Of a stretch of DNA of 59,942 nucleotides, positions 45,904 to 55,256 are shown piece by piece. Below the pieces are notes generated by a model. The model saw only the letters and a list, made by a program, of their open reading frames with translations. It ran no database searches and was not told the DNA's origin. Source of the DNA: Bacteroidota bacterium (GTDB lineage Bacteria; Bacteroidota; Bacteroidia; 2-12-FULL-35-15); NCBI GenBank assembly GCA_947479085.1, contig CANJYB010000024.1, forward strand, positions 1 to 59,942, in the 5' to 3' direction. The first letter of the stretch is position 1, and each line of letters begins with the position of its first letter. The position numbers and the translations under genes were made by a program.

Positions 45904-45933
45904 AACATTCGCAGAATGTGCTCTGCGAATGTT
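45904..45933 (-). terminator. Hairpin between the two giant genes
   Basis: AACATTCGCAGA / TCTGCGAATGTT perfect 12-bp stem, 20 bp past the stop of the upstream giant; weak T tract on the minus strand. Confidence 0.65.
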
Positions 45934-45952
45934 TATTATTAATATTCCGGTG

Positions 45953-48900
45953 TTATCTTATCAAATTAATATGTCCTACATATTCATGAGATAAACCTTT
46001 CCAGTCTACCAGATGTATTTTGTATACATAAGTTCCCAGCTCTAATGGCTCTCCTGTATTTCCTCTTCTTCCGTTCCATCCTTTTAATATATCGGTAGAA
46101 CTGAAAATACGTTCACCCCAACGGTTAAAGATTAACATTTCGAAACCATCTGTTTGTATATTAGTTCCTGCCATTCGCCATTCGTCATTCTCTCCATTTT
46201 CATCCGGAGTAAATGAGTTAGGGAACCAACAAGTCATAATCGGATCAATTACAATAATGTGATTAATGGTATCAGCACATGGCCCTAATGTATTGGTAAC
46301 AATTAACTGCACATTGTATGACCCTGAATCAGGATATGTATACTGAGGATTTTGATACGATGAACCGGCTACTCCGTTTCCAAATGTCCATGCCCAGGTA
46401 TCAATTACTCCTGTAGAATGGTCGTGGAAATGTATTTCGGGATTAGTAATATCTGTTGGCTGCGGTGTAGCATTAAAGCTGGCCACAGGCTGAGAGAAGA
46501 TGGTAATCATTCCTGTATTGGTTACAGATGAGATACAACCGTTTGTATTGGTGTAAGTGAAGGAAACATCATAAGGGTTTCCTCCATTATAGCTGGTATA
46601 AGTGTATGATGGGTTACAAGCAGTAGATGTGGTTCCGTTTCCGAAATTCCAAAAACAAGTTCCTCCCGGTTGGTCTGTTGTACCTGTAAACTGAATGGTA
46701 GTTGGTTCACAACCGCCCGGCAAATCAGACGAAATGGAAATAACAGGTAATGCTATTACAGTCACCGTTGTAAAGGCGGTATCTCCACAGAAACCAGTCA
46801 GGTAATGATATAAAGTATGAGTACCTGCTCCTGCCAATGAAGGAGTGAACAGACCTGTGCCTGAGATTCCCGGCCCACCCCATGTTCCGCCAGGACCAAT
46901 AGATGAGGTTAATTGATAAGGTGCTGCGTCTATACAGAATGGGTTTAACAATACACTGTCAATAGTAGCATCTACCTGTTGGGTAACACTTACAATGGCA
47001 GTATCCTGAGAGTAGCAAGGGAAATAAATAGTATAAGTTACTATATTAGTGTTTCCCGCAAGCCCCGGTAATGTTGGGTCGAATGTTCCGTTAATAGTGT
47101 CAGTAATACCGTAACCAGACCAGCTTCCTCCTGCTGTTGCAGCAGATAAAGTAATCGTGTTATAAGAAGTACACAATGGAGGTATTGGAGCAATAGTAGG
47201 GTCAAATGTATTGGCCACCACAATTACTATTGAAGTATCTCCCACACCGCAAAGTCCGCTGGAAACGGTATAATGAATGGTATGATTTCCAACTCCAGCT
47301 GTCACTGGGTCAAACGTTCCAAGATTAGTATCAATAATACCCGGACCAGAGAAAACTCCTGTTCCTATTGGCACAGATACCTGTAATGTATCCAATGTAC
47401 TTGCAGTACAATATGGTCCTGCTGGTGTGATGTGCATAGTAGCAATGCTAATTAAATCCACATGTACGGTATCAATATCAGTACATCCTCCGTTCACACT
47501 GGTTACCACAACCTGGTAATCAGTTATTGCAGTAGGCGAAGCGGTAGTGTTTTGTGCTGTATCGTTTGCAATGGTACCATTCAAAGGAAATGCTGTCCAC
47601 TGATAGGAAAAATCAGCAGGATTTGGAATTATGGAGCAAGTATGGAATCGCATATCAGGATGAATATTAGCTGAATTTGAAAAACCAGTTGGTCCTCCAC
47701 ATTGGTCCTGTGTATCACTCAACCACCATTGGCTTGACGTATAAGTTGTAGCAGTTTGAGTAGATTGTAAATTATAAGTATAATTTGAATAAGGAGGTCC
47801 GTTTGTAAAACATACTTCAATTATAACATTTGAAATACCATCCCATTGAAAAGCATTTGTTAACATAAAAGTATTCCACCCCATAGTGGCATTAACTGTT
47901 TGAGGAGTAAAAACAGTGAATAAGCCTGCCTGGAAAACAGGAGCTCCCGAATTAAATGTAGTTAAATTGGTTCCACCCATCTTAATGGTAAAAGATGGAT
48001 AAGTGGTAATGGCGGTAGGGTTAATACCTGTGACATTCCAATCAATCTCGTCAATTATACCACCTATTACACCGGCTGCATTCAATTCAGCAGCAGTATA
48101 TAAATACTGTTGAACAGCTGAGGTATACCAATTACCAAAAGGCGCAGGATATTGTGTATCGGTATTTGACATATTATTATTACCAAGAATAGTAACAGTA
48201 GCATTTCCATTACATCCACCGGTTGGACTTAAACCGCAAACCGGAGGAATTCCACCACCGTTGAAAGTAACATTCAAAGTTGCATTTCCAGAACAGAAAG
48301 AAGTATCGTTACTTACTGTAATATCAGGTGCAAAGGCCGGAGCCACAATGATAGATATATTACTATGATGAACACAACCGGAAGGGCTAGTAACGGTTAC
48401 CATATAATTATAAGTGCCCGGACTGCTAAAAGATGCTGTAGGGTTTGCAATATTTACATTGTTCAAATTAGTTGCCGGTGACCACAAATACGTATATGAA
48501 GCAGGGTTACCCGAAGAAATATTAGTAACGTTTAGCTGAACAGGGTCGAGCAAACAGGTGCTTCCTGAACTCTGAGTAACAGTATATGTAAAATCAGGAA
48601 CAACAAAAACAGTAACTGTATCTGTTAATACACAGCCGGCAGAACCATTAGTAATAAGTATATAGGTTGTGGTTGCTGTAGGTGTAATTACCGGATTCTG
48701 ACAGGTATCGCACGAGAAATTCTGCATAGGACCATTTAAAATCATTGGAGGACCACTAAGTACGGTCCAGTTAAACTGAGTTCCCGGACCACCAGCCTGC
48801 CATAAGGTATCTGGCTGACCGGCACAAATGGTATGGTCGCTTCCCGCAAAAGTAGCTGGCAAAATCATCATAATGTAATTGACCGTTTGCTGGCCCGTAA

Positions 48901-50029
48901 CAGGGCAGGCATTGTCTGTAATGGTTACCGCAAAAGTAGTAAACGTATTTGCGGTTCCCAATGGAGCATTCCAGCTAACAGAAATAGTAATAGGATTAGT
49001 ACCGGTACTGGTTATAATTGCACCTGGCATAACTTGTTGGATATTGGAGGTATAAGCAAGAATATCGGCAGGATCAGGGTCACTAAAACTGAATTGGAAA
49101 GAAAACGGAACATTTTCACAAACCTGCACACCGTTTGGTGGCAAAATAGTAGCCCCAAAACCAACAAGGTTGGTTACAGCACCTGAATTACAGGAAACCA
49201 CCTGGTTAGTGCAATTTACAACCACCATTTGAATATCTCTAATTACAGTGCCTATTACCACTCCGTTAATATCTCTCTCCGTAACCTGAAAAACCACCAC
49301 AAAATTTCCAATCATAGTAGGGCTGAATTGAATTAATCCGTTTCCGGGAAGGATAGTAATTCCAGGCATTGGAACTGCACCGGTATATCCTGCAGCATAA
49401 GTTATCGGGGTAATAGCATCTGTACTCATTGCATCCACAAATGCAAAGCTCAATGAATTTCCATCTGTTTCAACAACTCCTGGACTGTAACAAACTGTTT
49501 GACCAACACAAAGATAAGGCAATGGTTGAGAAGTGAAATAAGGAGAATTATTGGTAGGTGCTACAAGGTTATTTAAAGTAGCATAAAATGTAAAGCTATC
49601 GTAATTAGGAGCATTTATTGAAATATTTCTGCAGCAGGAAGTATGGAAAAACGTCCAGTTACTGCATTGTCCAGGTAATGTAACCACAGCCGAATATACG
49701 TTCTTCTTGTTTCCCGGAATAGTTCCTCCATTGCAGGTACTGCTGGACATTGAACTTGGACAAAGCTGAGAAACTTCAAACGCAGTGTCCAGATTTACCG
49801 TGAAATTCAAATCTGTAAAACCACCATTATTGGTAGTACCCATCTGAGCAGTCGGGCCCGGATCGAAAGAGGCACAATCCCAATATAAAACCAAGGTAAC
49901 CTTAAACTGGTTGACACCTACATTCTCATACCTTACTTCACCACCCGAAACGTGAGATGCAGAAGCTATTTTAGGTATTGCGCTCAATAGGACTACTATG
50001 GCGAAAAGCTGAGTTAATTTTTTTAACAT
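45953..50029 (-). CDS. T9SS type B giant surface protein, paralogue with a different head
   Basis: 1358 aa from the ATG at 50029, which places a normal signal peptide (LTQLFAIVVLLSAIPKIASA) at the N-terminus; an ATG at 50080 would add 17 hydrophilic residues before it. The head (~25-290) begins SHVSGGEVRYENVGVNQFKV and contains YWDCASFDPGP and FFHTSCCRNISI, unlike the nidogen head of its neighbour. Then Ig/PKD repeats, the QYPAPFGNWYTSAVQQYLYTAAELNAAG...WDGISNVIIEVCF module, two PKD domains and a CHU_C tail (CWFPNSFTPDENGENDEWR ... MLIFNRWGERIFSSTD ... YVGHINLIR). Confidence 0.92.
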   Translation of the reverse strand: MLKKLTQLFAIVVLLSAIPKIASASHVSGGEVRYENVGVNQFKVTLVLYWDCASFDPGPTAQMGTTNNGGFTDLNFTVNLDTAFEVSQLCPSSMSSSTCNGGTIPGNKKNVYSAVVTLPGQCSNWTFFHTSCCRNISINAPNYDSFTFYATLNNLVAPTNNSPYFTSQPLPYLCVGQTVCYSPGVVETDGNSLSFAFVDAMSTDAITPITYAAGYTGAVPMPGITILPGNGLIQFSPTMIGNFVVVFQVTERDINGVVIGTVIRDIQMVVVNCTNQVVSCNSGAVTNLVGFGATILPPNGVQVCENVPFSFQFSFSDPDPADILAYTSNIQQVMPGAIITSTGTNPITISVSWNAPLGTANTFTTFAVTITDNACPVTGQQTVNYIMMILPATFAGSDHTICAGQPDTLWQAGGPGTQFNWTVLSGPPMILNGPMQNFSCDTCQNPVITPTATTTYILITNGSAGCVLTDTVTVFVVPDFTYTVTQSSGSTCLLDPVQLNVTNISSGNPASYTYLWSPATNLNNVNIANPTASFSSPGTYNYMVTVTSPSGCVHHSNISIIVAPAFAPDITVSNDTSFCSGNATLNVTFNGGGIPPVCGLSPTGGCNGNATVTILGNNNMSNTDTQYPAPFGNWYTSAVQQYLYTAAELNAAGVIGGIIDEIDWNVTGINPTAITTYPSFTIKMGGTNLTTFNSGAPVFQAGLFTVFTPQTVNATMGWNTFMLTNAFQWDGISNVIIEVCFTNGPPYSNYTYNLQSTQTATTYTSSQWWLSDTQDQCGGPTGFSNSANIHPDMRFHTCSIIPNPADFSYQWTAFPLNGTIANDTAQNTTASPTAITDYQVVVTSVNGGCTDIDTVHVDLISIATMHITPAGPYCTASTLDTLQVSVPIGTGVFSGPGIIDTNLGTFDPVTAGVGNHTIHYTVSSGLCGVGDTSIVIVVANTFDPTIAPIPPLCTSYNTITLSAATAGGSWSGYGITDTINGTFDPTLPGLAGNTNIVTYTIYFPCYSQDTAIVSVTQQVDATIDSVLLNPFCIDAAPYQLTSSIGPGGTWGGPGISGTGLFTPSLAGAGTHTLYHYLTGFCGDTAFTTVTVIALPVISISSDLPGGCEPTTIQFTGTTDQPGGTCFWNFGNGTTSTACNPSYTYTSYNGGNPYDVSFTYTNTNGCISSVTNTGMITIFSQPVASFNATPQPTDITNPEIHFHDHSTGVIDTWAWTFGNGVAGSSYQNPQYTYPDSGSYNVQLIVTNTLGPCADTINHIIVIDPIMTCWFPNSFTPDENGENDEWRMAGTNIQTDGFEMLIFNRWGERIFSSTDILKGWNGRRGNTGEPLELGTYVYKIHLVDWKGLSHEYVGHINLIR

Positions 50030-50080
50030 GTTTGTTTGATTTTTGAAGTTTTTATTTTGATTCTTATTTTTACTATTCAT

Positions 50081-50997
50081 TTTGTTAAACGCTGTGCTAA
50101 ATTACTAATAATTTTATGTTAAAATTGAAAAAGATTAAAAAATTTTAAAATCAGAGGCAACCTTTTAATGCCCTCTACGTCTATGGATGCCAAAAATTTG
50201 CAGAAGGTTGCATGGATTTTCTAATATTTCTTACTTTTTTTAGGATATTTTCATTTTATTTACGGTAAAAACTTAAAATTAAACATTAACATACTGAATA
50301 ACAGCATATAACAACAATTGCTTTTTATTTAAAAAAACCGCTCATTTCTAAAAAAATAATGAGGTTTGTTTTCGGATTCCGGAGTTTTATTCATTTAAAA
50401 AAAGGCGCCTTTTTATTCACTTCTCCTTTTTCTACCAAAATAGGTTTCCGGAGTGAATTAAATCCCACTTTTTTATTATTAAAGTGGTTTATAACTCAAC
50501 CTGCAAATTAATCAAGAAATGAAAATGTGCCTTGTCCTCCCTCCCAAACGTTTTAACCTCTCTCCGGAACATTGGGAATGACCTCCGACTGCCTCGGAGG
50601 TCTGGCAAAGTGATTTAGATGTCTGGCAAAGTTGATTTAACCAACAGCAAAGTCGATTGAAGGAAGAGCAAACTCTATGTGTTAATCAGAACAGTGATTA
50701 GTAGGTGAAGCAAAGTGATTCGGAGTAAGGACAAACTCAATGTGCGGTCTATAATAAACTCCGGGAGGCTTGCAAAAGATACCGGGAGAGACCTACACTG
50801 GTTTATTAACTTTCCGAAATAAGATTTTTGAATAATTGCTAACACTAAAAACCCTTTATTAATAGGCTATTCATGCACTATTTTTGTTAAAAACGGTACA
50901 CAGTAAATCCATATATATAGAGGGCCGTGTTTAAAGTTGAATTATTTGCTGTTCTGAAAAATAAAATTAATAGTATTAACATTTAAAACTTAAAAAA
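50081..50997. other. Noncoding region carrying phased array 3
   Basis: 917 bp without a convincing gene. The first ~450 bp are AT-rich with no recognised motif. The array occupies 50538-50789. TATTTTTG at 50879-50886 fits the -7 box and is the likely promoter element for the gene at 50998 (leader about 105 nt). Confidence 0.6.
50538..50789. repeat. Phased array 3: 21-bp units, degenerate at both ends
   Basis: Units start at 50601 + 21n without indels: TCTGGCAAAGTGATTTAGAT, TCTGGCAAAGTTGATTTAAC, AACAGCAAAGTCGATTGAAG, and so on to 50789. Core GCAAAGTGATT; alternating variants carry CAAACTCTATGTG (50664) and CAAACTCAATGTG (50727). With the weak units in front, the array spans 252 bp, the same as array 2. 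Stops occur in every frame, so it does not encode a repeat protein. Confidence 0.82.
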
Positions 50998-51618
50998 ATG
51001 GCAAGCAAACGACCCATCGCAGTGCTAAAAGCACCTAAGCCGATAGACAAGTTTATTTTTAAAGTTCGGGCTTTGATTATTAACTTATTATTGAATCCCG
51101 GTTATTTCAGCGCAATTATACCAGTTCCGGCCACGGTTACACTCAATGTAAATGACCTGGAATTAAAACAAGGCAAAGTGGTGGCCCGGAAAGTAGGAGC
51201 TGCTGCTTTGCGAAATACTGCACTTACACTGGTGAAGACCAATGTATATGACCTGGTAGCGCAAATTCAGTCGCTGGCTGATAATGCAGCAAACGAAGAA
51301 GAAGCCATTGCCATTATTCAGGCAGCAGGGTTAGAAGTAAAGCAAAACGGAGTAAGAATAAAGCCCGCTTTTGAAGCAAAATGCAAAGCAGGACTTTCTG
51401 GAGTTGTTTTTGTGAGGATGAAAAAAGTACCACGAGCTTCCTACGACTGGCAGGTTTCTTACGACAATGGCACCACCTGGGTACCATTGCCCGGAACCCG
51501 ACCTGCTGACAACATTATGGAAGGAATTACCCCGGGAACGAAACTTGTATTTCGCGGGCGGGCTAATGTTGATTACAAAGCAGGTGTTTGGATGACAGCC
51601 AGCGTGATAGTGGTCTAA
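50998..51618 (+). CDS. Unknown cytoplasmic protein behind phased array 3, FnIII-like C-terminus
   Basis: 206 aa, no signal peptide, basic N-terminus. Residues ~45-118 are helical (KVGAAALRNTALTLVKTNVYDLVAQIQSLADNAANEEEAIAIIQAAGLEV). Residues ~125-206 look like a fibronectin type III domain (KPAFEAKCKAGLSGVVFVRMKKVPRASYDWQVSYDNGTTWVPLP ... LVFRGRANVDYKAGVWMTASVIVV). Family not recognised by name. The layout parallels the gene at 17195 (helical half, AG-turn, beta half). A hairpin terminator follows at 51684. Confidence 0.86.
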   Translation: MASKRPIAVLKAPKPIDKFIFKVRALIINLLLNPGYFSAIIPVPATVTLNVNDLELKQGKVVARKVGAAALRNTALTLVKTNVYDLVAQIQSLADNAANEEEAIAIIQAAGLEVKQNGVRIKPAFEAKCKAGLSGVVFVRMKKVPRASYDWQVSYDNGTTWVPLPGTRPADNIMEGITPGTKLVFRGRANVDYKAGVWMTASVIVV

Positions 51619-51683
51619 ATACCATTCTTTTCATAATTCATTTAATTTTAGATTCCTCACTTAAATTATTAAAGAGGTTCAAT

Positions 51684-51722
51684 AAAAAAATCCTGCTAGC
51701 TATATCTAAGCAGGATTTTTTT
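51684..51722 (+). terminator. Intrinsic terminator after the gene at 50998
   Basis: AAATCCTGCT / AGCAGGATTT stem with an A run before and a T run after; bidirectional in form. Confidence 0.85.
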
Positions 51723-51759
51723 ATTCTATCCATTCTTTATTTTCACTTACTTTCGCAAC

Positions 51760-52545
51760 ATGAAAAAACTTTTCCTGGTTTATTCTTACTTTCTATATCG
51801 CCTCAGGGCTACCAATACGCATGGGGTGCATTCGCCTTTTGTTTTTAATTTATTAAATGATGTTATTTATAATGACAAGGAGTATTACATATATAATGAA
51901 ATAGAAACGCTCAGAAAACAATTGCTCGAAAATGAAAATACCGTGGAATGTATAGATTTGGGGGCAGGTTCGTTAAACTCTCAAAGTCGAAAAAGAAGTA
52001 TTAAGCATCATGCATTATTTTCTGCCAAGCCCCCCAAATATGCACAGCTTATTTTCAGAATGGTGAATCATTTTCAGCCTTCGGTAATAATAGAATTAGG
52101 AACTTCATTGGGCATCACCACCGCCTATATTTCAAAAGGAAATTCGAAAGTCAAGGTAATTACCATTGAAGGTTGTAAGGAAATAGCTGACATTGCACGG
52201 CAAAATTTTAAACAACTTGAAATAAATAATGTGGAACCGATAACCGGTAATTTTGATTCGGAGCTTCCAGCCATTTTAACAAAAATAAAAAATACAGATT
52301 TTGTTTTTTTTGATGGAAACCACAGGAAGGAGGCTACATTAAATTATTTTTATCAATGCCTGGAAAAAGCTAATGAGCATAGCATTTTTATTTTCGATGA
52401 CATCTACTGGTCGCTCGAAATGAAAGACGCATGGAATGAAATAAAGAAAAACAAAGAAGTAACTGTTTCACTCGACCTGTTTTATATGGGAATAATTTTT
52501 TTCAGGAAAGAACAGGTAAAGCAGGATTTTGTGATACGGTTTTAA
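51760..52545 (+). CDS. Class I SAM-dependent methyltransferase
   Basis: 261 aa. The SAM-binding motif I is VIIELGTSLGITTAYISK (~112-129), with acidic VITIEGCKEIADIARQNF after it, and FVFFDGNHRKEATLNYFYQCL and SIFIFDDIYWS further on, as in the methyltransferase_24 group. The N-terminal NTHGVHSPFVFNLLNDVIY is typical of a Bacteroidota subgroup. Substrate unknown. TACTTTCG near 51749 is a possible -7 box. Confidence 0.92.
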   Translation: MKKLFLVYSYFLYRLRATNTHGVHSPFVFNLLNDVIYNDKEYYIYNEIETLRKQLLENENTVECIDLGAGSLNSQSRKRSIKHHALFSAKPPKYAQLIFRMVNHFQPSVIIELGTSLGITTAYISKGNSKVKVITIEGCKEIADIARQNFKQLEINNVEPITGNFDSELPAILTKIKNTDFVFFDGNHRKEATLNYFYQCLEKANEHSIFIFDDIYWSLEMKDAWNEIKKNKEVTVSLDLFYMGIIFFRKEQVKQDFVIRF

Positions 52546-52597
52546 AATGCTGCTCGCAAAGGCGATTTAAAAAGGTGTCACGCAAAGAGTAAAAAAA

Positions 52598-52782
52598 GAT
52601 GTCACGCAAAGACGCAAAGAACGCAAAGTTTAAATACAATTATTAATACATTCTTTGCGAACTTTGCCTGATAATTTCTAGAATCTTTTCTTTGCGGACT
52701 TTGCGTCTCTGCGTGATACAATAGAAAATTCTTTATTGCAAAATAATCCAGGATATTTCCTTTGCGGTCTTTGCGTGACATC
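52598..52782. repeat. Inverted-repeat element of CGCAAAG motifs
   Basis: GATGTCACGCAAAGACGCAA (52598) is matched by the reverse complement of 52760-52782 with one indel; a second inverted copy (CTTTGCGGACTTTGCGTCTC) lies at 52690. Smaller CGCAAAG units continue to the left. No ORF. Confidence 0.8.
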
Positions 52783-52794
52783 TTTCGGGAATTA

Positions 52795-53313
52795 TCAAAA
52801 CTCTCCCAGGTATCTTGTCTTGATAATATTTACATGATGTACCGCATGTCCGGCAATCATAAATAAAATAGCACGAACAGAAACCTCTCTTCCATTGGCA
52901 GTCCCTGTAGCATCCAGCGCCTCCTGATTAAAGCATTTAAAAAGAGCGATATTAGACTCGCGAACCACAGCAAATTCATGGGCAAGGTCGTACATAGTTC
53001 TGTTTTTGAAGTTGGCGTTGGCCACATAATAATTTTCATCAAAACCAGGCAACGGAGTTTTGTCCTTCCGTGCAAAACACAAAGCCCGAAAAGCCATAAT
53101 CCGTTCTGTATCTATAATGTGACCAATAACTTCTTTGGGTGTCCACTTTCCCGGGGCATAGGCAAAGTCTTCTTTCTCTTCCGAAATTTCTGAAATCAAT
53201 TCCTGGATATCAATCACCTGCTCGTCCAGCACTTTCAGGATATTGTCAGACTTTATATGGTCGATGTAGAGTTTAAAATAAGGAGGATATTCTGAAGGTT
53301 CCGGATATTTCAT
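52795..53313 (-). CDS. DinB family protein
   Basis: 172 aa four-helix DinB fold. FAYAPGKWTPKEVIGHIIDTERIMAFRALCFARKDKTPLPGFDENYY carries the first His ligand (GHIIDTE), and IAGHAVHHVNIIKTRY supplies the C-terminal His pair, so the metal site (three His) is intact. Possibly a metal-dependent thiol or hydrolase activity; substrate unknown. 18 bp after apaG, same strand. Confidence 0.92.
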   Translation of the reverse strand: MKYPEPSEYPPYFKLYIDHIKSDNILKVLDEQVIDIQELISEISEEKEDFAYAPGKWTPKEVIGHIIDTERIMAFRALCFARKDKTPLPGFDENYYVANANFKNRTMYDLAHEFAVVRESNIALFKCFNQEALDATGTANGREVSVRAILFMIAGHAVHHVNIIKTRYLGEF

Positions 53314-53331
53314 ACTCGTTTTAATGGGTTT

Positions 53332-53727
53332 TTAATTCAGACGCTGGGGAACAATTAATTCGAACTCAGGGATGGCAACATGAAAGCGGGATTTATCAAT
53401 CAATCGCTCCATCATATACGTTCCGCTCATCTTTCCCATATCAGTTGTTAAGCTGCAGGCCGATTCGTATTCGAATACTGCACCCGGCTCCAGTATAGGT
53501 TGTTCGCCTATTACACCTTCGCCATCCACCTCGCTATGTTCGCTGCTGGAATCGAAAATATCCCAGTGTCGCGAAATCAGCTTAACGGTGTATTCGCTTT
53601 TGTTTTCAATAGTAATATGATAGGAAAATAAAAAATGCTGGTGGTTAACCACCGAATGTTCACTTTGAAATTTAGTATCCACACTGATATGAATTCCGTG
53701 CGTTACTTTGCTGGCTTGAGTTCCCAT
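53332..53727 (-). CDS. apaG: ApaG family protein
   Basis: 131 aa, a single FnIII-like ApaG domain. HFLFSYHITIENKSEYTVKLISRHWDIFDSS, GVIGEQPILEPGAVFEYESACSLTTDMGKMSGTYMM are the family core. Cytosolic; linked in enterobacteria to Mg/Co homeostasis and to pyrophosphate binding, precise role unclear. Confidence 0.93.
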   Translation of the reverse strand: MGTQASKVTHGIHISVDTKFQSEHSVVNHQHFLFSYHITIENKSEYTVKLISRHWDIFDSSSEHSEVDGEGVIGEQPILEPGAVFEYESACSLTTDMGKMSGTYMMERLIDKSRFHVAIPEFELIVPQRLN

Positions 53728-53882
53728 TACATTTACAAATTAAACTGTTTTTAAAATGCGATGCAATATTAAACATTTCTTTTACAAACAAACAAAAATT
53801 TTGAAAAATGATTTGAACAGGAGAAAGGCTGGTGACAGATTTGAGAACCATAGCAATGAATTCCTTTCGAAAGAAAAACAAT

Positions 53883-54341
53883 TTATGGTTTACGATATCG
53901 CACTACCTCTACCCCAAATTTCCTAAGAAAATCAACCCCCTCATCCGATGGCAATCCTTTAAAATCTGCATAGGAATTAATAAAGAACACTTTTTTAATT
54001 CCTATTGTAAATATTATTCTTGCACAGGCAATGCAGGGAGAAAGAGTAACATATAATGTGCAATCCTGGATAGACACATTATTTTTAGAAGCATACAAAA
54101 TAGCATTTTGTTCGGCATGAAGCGCAAGCGAACAACTGCCCTTGCTGTCTCTCGGGCAACCTTGCTCTCCGAATTCAGTATCGCAGTTATGCGTTCCGGC
54201 AGGCGGACCATTATAACCAACCGAAATAATCCGGGTATCTTTTGTAAGCACTGCGCCTACCTTTGCTTTTACACAATGCGAGCGTTTGGAAAGGTTTTCG
54301 GCCAGTTCCATATATATATCATCAAAAGTTGGTTTTGTCAT
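53883..54341 (-). CDS. dCMP deaminase
   Basis: 152 aa zinc deaminase. LALHAEQNAILYA supplies the His and Glu, and SPCIACARIIF the PCxxC cysteines; VGAVLTKDTRIISVGYNGPPAGTHNC is the dCMP-specific segment. Converts dCMP to dUMP for thymidylate synthesis. The -7-like box TACCTTTG (minus strand, 54371-54378) lies about 30 bp upstream. Confidence 0.94.
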   Translation of the reverse strand: MTKPTFDDIYMELAENLSKRSHCVKAKVGAVLTKDTRIISVGYNGPPAGTHNCDTEFGEQGCPRDSKGSCSLALHAEQNAILYASKNNVSIQDCTLYVTLSPCIACARIIFTIGIKKVFFINSYADFKGLPSDEGVDFLRKFGVEVVRYRKP

Positions 54342-54395
54342 TTAGTTATAAAGAAAGTTTTTATTCGATGCAAAGGTATTTAATATATTAACAAT

Positions 54396-54428
54396 GCCCT
54401 TGTCAGGGTTTGAAACCCTGATAGGAGT
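54396..54428. repeat. Palindromic repeat family C, copy 3 (diverged)
   Basis: GCCCTTGTCAGGGTTT and AAACCCTGATAGGAGT. Lies between dCMP deaminase and xth, with imperfect arms compared with the copy at 28486. Confidence 0.7.
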
Positions 54429-54442
54429 AAATCTTAATTACA

Positions 54443-55210
54443 TTAAAAATCTATTTCAAGTACGACAGGGCAATGGTCGGAATGAACCGCATCCGGTAGT
54501 ATAACCGCCCTTTTCATTTTAGATTCAAGATTAGTACTTACCAGGTTATAATCAATCCTCCATCCTAGATTTTTTCCTCTCGCACCTTGCCGGAATGTCC
54601 ACCAGGTATAATTATGTGGCTCTTTATTAAAGTGGCGAAAACTATCTACAAAACCCGATTTCATAAATGAATCAATCCAGTCTCTTTCTTCCGGCAAAAA
54701 GCCACTGCTGTTGGCATTGCTTTTCGGATTATGAATATCAATAGGCTGGTGACATATATTGTAATCACCACTTATTATAAGCTTTGGACGTTGCTTTTTC
54801 AGCTCATTAATGTATTTTTGGAAATCTGCGAGCCATTTCATTTTAAATGCCTGGCGTTCTTCCCCGCTGCTGCCGCTCGGATGATAAACACTCATCACAG
54901 AAATATCTCCGTAATCCACCCGTATTACGCGTCCTTCAAAATCGTATTCAGGTATTCCGCAACCGTATTCAATATGGTCAGGTTTTTGTTTTGTAAAAAT
55001 AGCCACCCCGCTATAACCTTTTTTCTGCGCAGGATACCAGTAATGATGATAGCCGGCATCTTCAAATATTTTTAAATCCAGCTGGCCAGGTTCTGCTTTT
55101 AATTCCTGGAAGCATAAAATATCCGGATCAACGGCCTTTATCCATTCCATTAATCCTTTGGTCATGGCCGAACGAATGCCATTTAAATTATACGATACAA
55201 TTTTTTTCAT
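54443..55210 (-). CDS. xth: Exodeoxyribonuclease III (AP endonuclease)
   Basis: 255 aa. SYNLNGIRSAMTKG, LCFQELKAEPGQ (metal-binding Glu), GDYNICHQPIDIHNPKSN, WRIDYNLVS and the terminal HSDHCPVVLEI with the catalytic His match the ExoIII family. Removes abasic sites and 3' blocks in base excision repair. TACTTTTG on the minus strand is a candidate -7 box. Divergent from the giant gene at 55257. Confidence 0.96.
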   Translation of the reverse strand: MKKIVSYNLNGIRSAMTKGLMEWIKAVDPDILCFQELKAEPGQLDLKIFEDAGYHHYWYPAQKKGYSGVAIFTKQKPDHIEYGCGIPEYDFEGRVIRVDYGDISVMSVYHPSGSSGEERQAFKMKWLADFQKYINELKKQRPKLIISGDYNICHQPIDIHNPKSNANSSGFLPEERDWIDSFMKSGFVDSFRHFNKEPHNYTWWTFRQGARGKNLGWRIDYNLVSTNLESKMKRAVILPDAVHSDHCPVVLEIDF

Positions 55211-55256
55211 CTTTTAGCGTTAATTATGAGTGAACAAAAGTATAAAATGATTTTGT

